Source of the DNA: Caballeronia peredens
Lineage (GTDB): Bacteria > Pseudomonadota > Gammaproteobacteria > Burkholderiales > Burkholderiaceae
DNA length: 64,000 nucleotides
Assembly: GCA_001544595.2 (NCBI GenBank)
Contig: FCOH02000004.1
Location: forward strand, 310,001 to 374,000
Direction: 5' to 3'
Numbering within the stretch: position 1 is the stretch's first letter; every line of letters begins with the position of its first letter. Both the position numbers and the translations under genes were made by a program. The notes beneath the pieces are model-generated. The model had not been told where the DNA came from. It was given only the letters and a program-made list of their open reading frames with translations, and searched no databases. Below are positions 54,803 through 64,000 of the stretch, in pieces.

Positions 54803-57226
54803 TTACAGGTTAATCGGTCTCGTGAGCGCTACCTTAACTCGTTTGTGTTTTGGTGTATTTACCACGAGTTCGATTCCGGGTGGAATCCAATCGGTAAGAA
54901 TATTTCGAGTATAGTAAGAAAACGCAAATCTTTCAAAATAACCAAAGGAGCCGCCGTTGACCAGTTTATTGATTTTATCGATAGTTATCTCGTTGAATCC
55001 CTGATCCGCTATCCGGCTTATATTCCTCGTGCCTGTATGGTGCTTCCATATCCAGAAAAACCCCCCGCTATCGCATGCAATGAGTGAGTCGGTTGCGAGC
55101 AAGTCCGGATTGAATCGAGGAGCCCAGATCTTTGTAGTCCCGCCGACTCCAGTAATGTGCCCGCGAGAATCACGCGTAGTAGGATCATCCCAATAGTGTG
55201 CGGATGTCTGGCTTATACGTGACTCTCCCTCGTAATTGCCGATCACGTTAGGAAGTTTTTTGAACTCACCGTATTTCTCATAAGCGTTGGCCCAAGTGAG
55301 TTGCATGATTCCACGACCATAAAAAGCAGAATAATATTGAGCCATTGGTATCGCGGGATTGGCCTCTCCGCGACCATATTCCCGGAAAGTCTTCCAGCGA
55401 TCTGTTTCTATGAAAGTTTGGGCTAGAAACAGTGCGAGTCTTTCCGATGACGAAGCGAGAAGATACTTCCTGAGACTGAAGTTCAGACTCCTGCGATTCG
55501 GAGCAATCCGGCTGCTCACATCGTTGAACGAGAGTGAGGTCGTCAATGGGGTAAGCATGTCGCCAGTTTGGGTAATCCATGCGTACCGCGGGACTAAATA
55601 TCCGATCTCCTCGGCGCCGAGCCATCCACACTTCCGGAAATGCCGAATGAATGCCAGCGGATGAAAGAACCAGAACTTCCGTCCTTCGCCAAGCGGCGTA
55701 TGCGCCATGAACTGAAACTGGCTTACAAACTTGATGAAGTTCTCGTAGCCGTGCGCGTCCACATCACTAAGCTTTCCGAAGAATCCGTCCGGCGCCATCA
55801 AACCCTTGAATCGTTCCGTGTTCCAACTCGTGTCCCACTCGCTTCGGGTATGGCAAATGAACCCTCTCAGCTTTGCTCGCGCGTCGTCATGGCTCTGCAC
55901 GTAGCGGGCAAGGCGAGCATCATCGCCGATTGCTTCCGGCACAGCAGCAAACTGCGGCCACCGATCGGCTATGCCGGTGATCTTGCAGAGGGAATCGAAA
56001 CCGCATAGCCCATCCTGATCAAACGGCGTGTGACTCGCTTCGATCTTCTTCCAATCCATGAACACCGGAAAGTTGGCATCCGAGAGCTTCAAGACGCTGC
56101 TTTGATTCACATCGATGTAGCCCGACTTGCCAGTGTCGAAAGGCACAGAGACCCAGGTGGCGCGTTCGGACGGTGGCAACTTGGGTTCGTTGGTACTCAG
56201 GATTCGTCCAAAGCGCAATAGTTCGTATCCTTCGCTCGGACAAGTCGGATAAAGCGCGGTAGCACGCTCGTAGAGGCTGTATTCGTACTCCGCGCTTTGG
56301 TCTCCAACGGGTTCGGCCGTGAGCAAAGCCAGCTTCCCATCGCCACGATCGATCCATGACCGCGTGAAACGCTCTCCTCGGCTGAAGAACGATTCGACGT
56401 AGAGCGTGCTCTGGTTGTCGAGCGAGCCTTCGTTCAACGGAGGGAAAAAGGGCTTGGGCGCATTGCCTTTCGTCTTCAGACTTCCTTTGCCCGAGGGAAC
56501 GCCGTGGAACGACGCCCCCTTCCGAATCACGAAATAGGTGTGCCCCCAGTAATCCGTTGACGATGGAGTATCCGATGGCACCGACCGCAGGCCGACTTCA
56601 TGTCCGGGCTGCTCGAAGTACGCGTTGAAGTCCTCCTCGGTCATGAAGATCTCGAAGTGCAAATGTTTGTGACCCTGGCATTTGCCAACAAATCCGAGCC
56701 GATCCTTGCGTTGCACTTTCTTCCCATCCCCTGCCTTGACGGCCTCAGTATCGTGCAGCAGCCAAACCGGTAAGCGATCAGGTGAACTGTCCGGGAGCGG
56801 GTGGTTGGGTTGGGGAGAAAGCTGGTTCTGGCTAATCAGATCCAACAGATGCATATACAGCGAATAGAAAGTGATCGTTCGGCCGTCCCCGGTGTCGGTT
56901 GAATGCCGGAGCAGCACGAAGCCGTTATTCGAATTCAAGGCAGATGAACCATCTGAATTCTTCTGCCCGTCGGTGATGGCGTTCTTCGATACCCGGTAGG
57001 CAACTACGTCGCCGTCCGCAATCGCGCGCACAGGCTCAAGCTGCCCGAGCCCGCCATAAGGAGAGAGATGCATGCCGCAGTGCCATCGACGATCGAGCGC
57101 GATCGGAAAAAGACCGTGATGCGACAGTTCGAAACCGTCGACCACATCCATCATTGGATCGGTTTTCCATTTCTCGTTGGGTTTGGCGAGCCCTTCGGCA
57201 GGAAGGAGTGGAGGGCTAATGATCAT
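54803..57226 (-). CDS. Putative dual peptidoglycan hydrolase effector: M23-like plus GH19/lysozyme-like domains
   Basis: An 807-residue protein without a signal peptide. The N-terminal part (about 20-240) is M23-like: RRWHCGMHL at 47-54, PVRAIADGDVVAYR at 65-78, TFYSLYMHL at 119-127 and GHKHLHFEIF at 185-194 supply the metal-site histidines. A middle region (about 260-400) has an SH3-like look. The C-terminal part (about 585-790) is GH19/lysozyme-like: LFLAQTFIETDRWKTFREYG with likely catalytic Glu 607 and a second Glu 616, then YYSAFYGRGIMQLTWANAYE at 631-650. The dual amidase-lysozyme layout recalls type VI effectors such as TseP. No VgrG, adaptor or T6SS gene is adjacent. The ATG at 57226 is the first in frame but has no clear ribosome site. 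Activity is predicted, not shown. Confidence 0.85.
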   Translation of the reverse strand: MIISPPLLPAEGLAKPNEKWKTDPMMDVVDGFELSHHGLFPIALDRRWHCGMHLSPYGGLGQLEPVRAIADGDVVAYRVSKNAITDGQKNSDGSSALNSNNGFVLLRHSTDTGDGRTITFYSLYMHLLDLISQNQLSPQPNHPLPDSSPDRLPVWLLHDTEAVKAGDGKKVQRKDRLGFVGKCQGHKHLHFEIFMTEEDFNAYFEQPGHEVGLRSVPSDTPSSTDYWGHTYFVIRKGASFHGVPSGKGSLKTKGNAPKPFFPPLNEGSLDNQSTLYVESFFSRGERFTRSWIDRGDGKLALLTAEPVGDQSAEYEYSLYERATALYPTCPSEGYELLRFGRILSTNEPKLPPSERATWVSVPFDTGKSGYIDVNQSSVLKLSDANFPVFMDWKKIEASHTPFDQDGLCGFDSLCKITGIADRWPQFAAVPEAIGDDARLARYVQSHDDARAKLRGFICHTRSEWDTSWNTERFKGLMAPDGFFGKLSDVDAHGYENFIKFVSQFQFMAHTPLGEGRKFWFFHPLAFIRHFRKCGWLGAEEIGYLVPRYAWITQTGDMLTPLTTSLSFNDVSSRIAPNRRSLNFSLRKYLLASSSERLALFLAQTFIETDRWKTFREYGRGEANPAIPMAQYYSAFYGRGIMQLTWANAYEKYGEFKKLPNVIGNYEGESRISQTSAHYWDDPTTRDSRGHITGVGGTTKIWAPRFNPDLLATDSLIACDSGGFFWIWKHHTGTRNISRIADQGFNEITIDKINKLVNGGSFGYFERFAFSYYTRNILTDWIPPGIELVVNTPKHKRVKVALTRPINL

Positions 57227-57383
57227 GGTTCACGCGAGTAACGCTGCATTGCGCGCAGCGGGCGGACCATTTTCATCGCGGCAAGCGGTGGCGTAAATGA
57301 TTCGAATTACTAATCAACGAGTTTAAGAAGTTTCGTGTTTCAAACTCGGTAAATCGTCACGCTTACATGCTGAGAGGCAAACA

Positions 57384-57412
57384 AAAAAGGCCGATCCAAG
57401 AGGACCGGCCTT
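57384..57412 (-). terminator. Rho-independent terminator of secDF
   Basis: AAGGCCGATCC (57388-57398) and GGACCGGCCTT (57402-57412) pair over 11 positions with one wobble and a short AAGA-type loop. Read on the minus strand it runs into TTTTTTG, just after the secF stop. Confidence 0.88.
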
Positions 57413-57436
57413 GATCTACAGCAAATTACACGACGC

Positions 57437-58387
57437 TCAAACCTGCGCGCCCGCATTCGGATCGTTCGGATCGAACTTGTCCTTCTTGTCCTTCACGAGA
57501 TCTTCGCGCTTCACGCCGAACCACATGGCGAGCGCCGCCGCGACGAACACGGATGAATAGATACCGAACAGAATACCCACCGTCAGCGCCAGCGCGAAGT
57601 AGTGCAGCGTCGGGCCGCCGAAGAAGAACATCGACAGCACCATCATTTCCGTACAGCCGTGGGTGATGATGGTTCGCGACATCGTGCTCGTGATCGCGTG
57701 GTCGATTACTTGGATCACACTCATCTTGCGCTGCTTGCGGAAGGTTTCGCGAATCCGGTCGAAAATAACCACCGACTCGTTCACCGAATAGCCGAGCACC
57801 GCGAGAATCGCCGCCAGCACGGAGAGCGAGAACTCCCACTGGAAGAACGCGAAGAAGCCGAGAATGATCACCACGTCGTGCAGATTCGCGATGACGCCCG
57901 CGACCGCGTACTTCCACTCGAAGCGGAACGACAGATAGATCACGATGCCGATCACCACGCACGCGAGCGCGAGCAGGCCGTTCGTCACGAGTTCCTTGCC
58001 GACCTGCGGCCCCACGAACTCGACGCGCTGCAGGCTCACCTGCGGGTTGTCGGCCTTCAGCGCGGTCATGACCTGATCGCTCTGCTGCGCCGACGTGAGC
58101 CCCTGCTTGAGCGGCAGGCGGATCAGCACGTCGCGCGAGGTGCCGAAGTTCTGCACCTGCGCATCGCCGTAACCGAGCTTCGCCATCGTCGTGCGCACGG
58201 GTTCGGGCGACACGGCCTGCGGATACTGCACTTCGACGACCGTTCCGCCGGTGAACTCCACCGACAGATGCAGCCCCTTGTGCACGAGGAAAAATACGGC
58301 CGCGAGGAACGTCAGGAACGAAATCACGTTGAAAATCAACGCGCGTTCCATGAACGGGATGTCGCGGCGAATACGGAAGAATTCCAT
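57437..58387 (-). CDS. secF: Protein translocase subunit SecF
   Basis: A 316-residue inner-membrane protein with six helices and a periplasmic loop. The D4-like region VEFTGGTVVEV opens the loop and the conserved GYSVNESVVIFDRIRE, followed by TRTIITH-like sequence (SRTIITHGCTEM), marks helix 4. With SecD it uses the proton gradient to finish export through SecYEG. The stop lies close to the islet terminator. Confidence 0.96.
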   Translation of the reverse strand: MEFFRIRRDIPFMERALIFNVISFLTFLAAVFFLVHKGLHLSVEFTGGTVVEVQYPQAVSPEPVRTTMAKLGYGDAQVQNFGTSRDVLIRLPLKQGLTSAQQSDQVMTALKADNPQVSLQRVEFVGPQVGKELVTNGLLALACVVIGIVIYLSFRFEWKYAVAGVIANLHDVVIILGFFAFFQWEFSLSVLAAILAVLGYSVNESVVIFDRIRETFRKQRKMSVIQVIDHAITSTMSRTIITHGCTEMMVLSMFFFGGPTLHYFALALTVGILFGIYSSVFVAAALAMWFGVKREDLVKDKKDKFDPNDPNAGAQV

Positions 58388-58414
58388 TTGCGTTTATCTC
58401 CGGACTCAGCGGTC

Positions 58415-60481
58415 TCAGCGGGACTGGCCCGGTTTCTGTTGATCGACGCCCGGACCCGAGCGGCGACGCACCGTCGGCTTGCCGGTGCGCGCGGGCGTCT
58501 CTGCCGCTGCGCGCGGCGCGGCCACGGCCGTCTTGGTCTTGGCCTTCGCCGTCTTCACGATTTCGTCGACGGGCGATTCGTCGCCGCGCTGCGCCGCGAG
58601 ATAGGCCGCCGCAGCCGCTTCGGCGTCGGTGCCTTCCGGACGCCAGACTTGACCGATGGCAAGCGTCTTCAGCTTCTTCTTGCCGCCGTACCACAGGTTC
58701 ACGAGGCCGCGCGAGAAGAACACGGCCGAGAACATCGACGTCAGAATGCCGATACAGTGCACGACCGCGAAGCCGCGCACCGGACCCGAGCCGAACGCGA
58801 GCAGCGCGAGACCGGCGATCAGCGTGGTGACGTTCGAGTCGAGAATGGTCGCCCACGCATGCTTGAAGCCTTCCTGAATCGCGGTCTGCGGCGGCGCGCC
58901 GTTACGCAGTTCCTCGCGGATACGCTCGTTGATCAGCACGTTCGCGTCGATCGCCATACCGAGCGCGAGCGCAATAGCCGCGATGCCCGGCAAGGTCAAC
59001 GTGGCCTGCAGCAGCGACAGGATCGCGACCAGCAAGAGCAGGTTGACCGACAGCGAGAGCATCGAGAACAGGCCGAACAGCAGGTAGTACGCGATCATGA
59101 AGACTGCGATCGCGGCGAAACCGTACTGCACCGAATCGAAGCCCTTCTTGATGTTGTCCGCGCCGAGGCTCGGGCCGACCGTGCGTTCCTCGATGATGTC
59201 CATCGGCGCCGCGAGCGAGCCCGCGCGCAACAGGAGCGCGAGATCGGCGGCGGCCTGCGGCGTCGGCTGACCGGTGATCTGGAAGCGGTCGCCCAGTTCC
59301 GACTGGATGGTCGCCACCGTCAGCACTTCGCCCTTGCCCTTTTCGAACAGGACCATCGCCATCGGCTTGCCGATGTTGTCGCGCGACACGGCGGACACGG
59401 CGCGGCCGCCCGCCGAATCGAGACGAATGTTCACCGACGGACGCTGATGGTCGTCGAAGCCCGCGGACGCGTCGATGATGCGGTCGCCCGTGAAGATCAC
59501 CTGCTTGCGCAGCAGCACGGTGCGGTCGCCCTGCTTGAACGCTTCGTCGCCGGGCGGGACCGCTTCGTTCGGGCCGATGTACGTGTTGACCGGATCGGCG
59601 AGGCGTGCTTCGAGCGTAGCCGTGCGGCCGATGATGTCTTTCGCCTTCGCCGTGTCCTGCACGCCCGGCAGTTCGACCACGATGCGGTCCGAGCCCTGCT
59701 GCTGGATCACCGGCTCCGCGACGCCCAGTTCGTTCACGCGGTTATGCAGCGTCGTGATGTTCTGCTTGAGCGCGCCGTCTTCGACGCTGCGCTGCGTCGC
59801 CGCCGAGAACGTGCCGACCACCTGATAGCCGTCGCTGCCCTGGCGCGTCGTCCATTGCAGTTCGGCGACGCCGGTCGAGAGCAGCGTGCGGGCGTTGTCC
59901 GCCGAGGCCTGATCCGAGAAATTCACGACCACCGTCTGCCCGACGCGGTTCGCGCCGCCGTCGCGGATATTGCGGTCGCGCAGATAGGTGCGCGCATCGG
60001 CGGCGTCGGAGTCGAGCTTCTTGTTGAGCGCGCCGGCCATGTCCACTTGCAGCAGGAAGTGGACGCCGCCGCGCAGGTCGAGACCGAGGTACATCGGCAG
60101 CGCGTGCAGCGCCGTCAGCCAGCGCGGCGAGGCGCTCTGCAGGTTCAGCGCGACGATGTACTGCGGATCGCTCGGGTCGCTGTTGAGCGATTTGCTCAGC
60201 AGATCCTTCACGCGCAATTGCGTGTCGGTGTCGGCGAGGCGCACGCGGATGTTCGCGTTCAGCTGCGAATTGTCGAAGGTGACTTCGTCGGCCTTGACGT
60301 TGTTCGCGGCGAGCGCGCTTTCGACATTCGCGAGCGTCGTCGAATCGAGCTTGACGGTCGCCTTGCCGCTCGAAACCTGAACGGCCGGCGCCTCGCCGAA
60401 GAAATTGGGGAGCGTGTACACGAGGCCGATGACGAGCGCCACCAGCATCACGACATACTTCCAGAGGGGATAACGATTCAT
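58415..60481 (-). CDS. secD: Protein translocase subunit SecD
   Basis: A 688-residue partner of SecF. It starts with MNRYPLWKYVVMLVALVIGLVYTLPNFFGE, has the LGLDLRGGVHFLLQVD motif near residue 125, and the membrane motif ALALGMAIDANVLINERIREEL near 500. The C-terminal tail is longer than in E. coli (about 70 residues of Ala-, Lys- and Arg-rich sequence ending in a PGQSR). It is followed by secF after 27 bases. Confidence 0.96.
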   Translation of the reverse strand: MNRYPLWKYVVMLVALVIGLVYTLPNFFGEAPAVQVSSGKATVKLDSTTLANVESALAANNVKADEVTFDNSQLNANIRVRLADTDTQLRVKDLLSKSLNSDPSDPQYIVALNLQSASPRWLTALHALPMYLGLDLRGGVHFLLQVDMAGALNKKLDSDAADARTYLRDRNIRDGGANRVGQTVVVNFSDQASADNARTLLSTGVAELQWTTRQGSDGYQVVGTFSAATQRSVEDGALKQNITTLHNRVNELGVAEPVIQQQGSDRIVVELPGVQDTAKAKDIIGRTATLEARLADPVNTYIGPNEAVPPGDEAFKQGDRTVLLRKQVIFTGDRIIDASAGFDDHQRPSVNIRLDSAGGRAVSAVSRDNIGKPMAMVLFEKGKGEVLTVATIQSELGDRFQITGQPTPQAAADLALLLRAGSLAAPMDIIEERTVGPSLGADNIKKGFDSVQYGFAAIAVFMIAYYLLFGLFSMLSLSVNLLLLVAILSLLQATLTLPGIAAIALALGMAIDANVLINERIREELRNGAPPQTAIQEGFKHAWATILDSNVTTLIAGLALLAFGSGPVRGFAVVHCIGILTSMFSAVFFSRGLVNLWYGGKKKLKTLAIGQVWRPEGTDAEAAAAAYLAAQRGDESPVDEIVKTAKAKTKTAVAAPRAAAETPARTGKPTVRRRSGPGVDQQKPGQSR

Positions 60482-60618
60482 GAGGATGGCCGACCGTAAA
60501 GTTGGCTTCGGGGGAGAGGGCGTCCGGCGTTATGCGCGACGAGGTGTCGATGGGTTCGGACAGCTCGGTGAGCGAGGCCGCGCCGGACGCGAGAGAACAT
60601 TTGGCCTGACCGCGGGCC

Positions 60619-60948
60619 TTACAGCGACTTGATCGTGCCCTTCGGGAGAATGGTCGTCACGGAAGCCTTCTGCACGGTGATTTCCGTGCCCTCGGCGATT
60701 TCCACGCCCACATACGCTTCCGACACCTTCGTGATCTTGCCGACGATACCGCCGTTCGTCACCACTTCGTCGCCCTTGGCCATGGCGGCGAGCATGTTGC
60801 GATGTTCCTTCTGACGCTTCATCTGCGGACGGATCATGATGAAGTACAACACGGCGAACATCAGAATGAGCGGCAGGAAGCTCATGAGGCTCGATTCCGC
60901 GCTGCTCGCGGTGGTGCCTTGTGCAAAGGCATTGGAAATGAACGACAC
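60619..60948 (-). CDS. yajC: Preprotein translocase subunit YajC
   Basis: A 109-residue protein with one membrane helix (FLPLILMFAVLYFIMIRPQMKR) and a soluble tail with GDEVVTNGGIVGKITKV. The order yajC-secD-secF is the classic one. A 137-base gap separates it from secD. Confidence 0.95.
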   Translation of the reverse strand: MSFISNAFAQGTTASSAESSLMSFLPLILMFAVLYFIMIRPQMKRQKEHRNMLAAMAKGDEVVTNGGIVGKITKVSEAYVGVEIAEGTEITVQKASVTTILPKGTIKSL

Positions 60949-61145
60949 GTTGGTCTCTCCGTTATGACGTCAGAAATACGTTCGAAAAACTCGAATGGAA
61001 ATTAGCCCGGTATTCTACCACTCGCCCATGCCGCGAGACCCCGGGAATGCGCTTTGTCATCAAGCCGTTACGAGGCATTCGAGGCATGTTCCGCAAACGA
61101 TAGAAAGGCGATTGTAATGCTTGCGGCGGCGTTTCGAATCGTGCT

Positions 61146-63414
<2,269 letters not shown>

Positions 63415-63486
63415 GACGTAGACGATGGCTCGAACGACGCACGAACGCGCCGAACAAACCTCATATTGTACTTGCGAAGAGTTTAG

Positions 63487-64000
63487 ATGCCCTTGTCCGA
63501 CCGCCGCGTAGCCTCGACCGATCCGCTGACCGTGGAGGAAAGCGATGCGCCGCGCGCCGCCGCGCCGGCGCGCAAAAAGGCGAAAGCGGACGAAAAGCCG
63601 AAGCCCGTCGTCAAGACCGCGGACAAGCTCGCGAAGCTCGGCCTGAAATCCGATATCGATCTCGCGCTGCATCTGCCGATGCGCTACGAGGACGAAACCT
63701 CGCTCACGCCGGTGGGCGAGCTCATTCCCGGCGATATCGCGCAGACCGAAGGCGTCGTGTTCGACAACGAGATCGCGTATCGCCCGCGCCGCCAGTTGCT
63801 CGTCAAGATACATGACGCCGCCGGCGACGAACTCACGCTGCGTTTCCTCAATTTCTACGGCTCGCAAGTCAAGCAGATGGCCATCGGCGTGCGCCTGCGC
63901 GTGCGCGGCGACGTGCGCGGCGGTTTCTTCGGGCTGGAAATGGTGCATCCGGCGGTGCGCCCGGTCGACGACGACACGCCGCTGCCGCAGGCGCTCACGC
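63487..64000 (+). CDS. recG: ATP-dependent DNA helicase RecG, N-terminal part
   Basis: The first 171 residues of RecG, cut by the right edge. After a Lys- and Ala-rich N-terminal extension, [26 protein letters not shown] is the typical RecG helix-wedge start and the OB-fold strands ([24 protein letters not shown]) follow. It is divergent from queA. The helicase motor is outside the window. Confidence 0.93.
   Translation, partial: MPLSDRRVASTDPLTVEESDAPRAAAPARKKAKADEKPKPVVKTADKLAKLGLKSDIDLALHLPMRYEDETSLTPVGELIPGDIAQTEGVVFDNEIAYRPRRQLLVKIHDAAGDELTLRFLNFYGSQVKQMAIGVRLRVRGDVRGGFFGLEMVHPAVRPVDDDTPLPQALT

Larger units (their letters stand above)
53640..57383. other. Low-GC islet between the YceI genes and secF
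   Basis: The base composition drops visibly compared with both flanks, most strongly at 53650-55600. It contains three genes read leftwards: a putative dual peptidoglycan hydrolase and two small exported proteins. Strong terminators stand at both edges (53597-53630 and 57384-57412). No integrase, insertion sequence, tRNA or flanking direct repeat is visible, so it looks like a gene-cassette exchange rather than a mobile element. Confidence 0.7.

Noticed and set aside
57602..60499. A 965-residue antisense frame over secF and secD
   Set aside because: It is a shadow of two well-conserved core genes and has no ribosome site or domain.

Overview
The window is GC-rich chromosomal DNA from a beta-proteobacterium of the Burkholderiaceae, most likely Paraburkholderia, Caballeronia or Burkholderia. 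This rests on gene content and order (secDF-yajC-tgt-queA-recG, dusB-fis-purH, ruvCAB, rplM-rpsI-erpA, three-gene pntAA-pntAB-pntB, gltIJKL next to gdhA) and on base composition. The genus is an inference; no 16S gene is present. Almost all of the window is ordinary core genome, with about 64 protein genes, one RNase P RNA and a good set of rho-independent terminators.

Layout. 1-9 kb: the end of a thiolase gene, an enoyl-CoA hydratase, fdhD, a nitrate-reductase-associated protein, a large PAS-GGDEF-EAL c-di-GMP protein, a hotdog thioesterase and an Atm1-type ABC exporter. 8.7-14 kb: a TPR/O-GlcNAc-transferase-like protein, a NarK-type nitrate transporter and a LysR regulator. 14-20 kb: a glutamate module of gdhA and gltIJKL, with a small lipoprotein gene between them. 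20-26 kb: YegP-like protein, class II glutamine amidotransferase, pyrC, a DUF3025 protein, rnpB, an OsmC protein, then a candidate small RNA and rplM-rpsI, followed by erpA. 26-40 kb: anmK, tyrS-dtd-phosphatase, ruvB, an uncharacterised gene, ruvA-ruvC, purH, fis-dusB, ubiH, pepP and an RlmL-like methyltransferase. 40-51 kb: pnt transhydrogenase, a Nudix hydrolase, mnmA, a TetR regulator with palindromic operators, a GST and the pqiA-pqiA-pqiB-pqiC envelope lipid-transport operon. 51-53.6 kb: cytochrome b561 and two YceI proteins. 53.6-57.4 kb: an islet of lower GC. 57.4-64 kb: secF-secD-yajC-tgt-queA and the start of recG.

Most interesting parts. (1) The 53.6-57.4 kb islet carries an 807-residue protein with an M23-peptidase-like N-terminus and a GH19/lysozyme-like C-terminus. 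It is followed by a tightly coupled gene for a secreted, cysteine-rich LprI-like protein (lysozyme-inhibitor fold) and by a third exported protein. This looks like an orphan dual peptidoglycan-hydrolase effector, probably type VI secreted, with one or two periplasmic immunity proteins. (2) At 24341-24437 a sigma70-like promoter, a hairpin presenting UCCUCC in its loop and a terminator fit a stand-alone small RNA of about 62 nt with an anti-Shine-Dalgarno loop. (3) A TetR gene has a perfect inverted repeat lying exactly between its -35 and -10 boxes, and two more copies of the same motif beyond its 3' end in a stretch with no intact gene.

Starts were moved from the longest open frame to the conserved or ribosome-binding-site-supported start wherever the 5' extension was only an antisense shadow. 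All functions are predicted from sequence alone.
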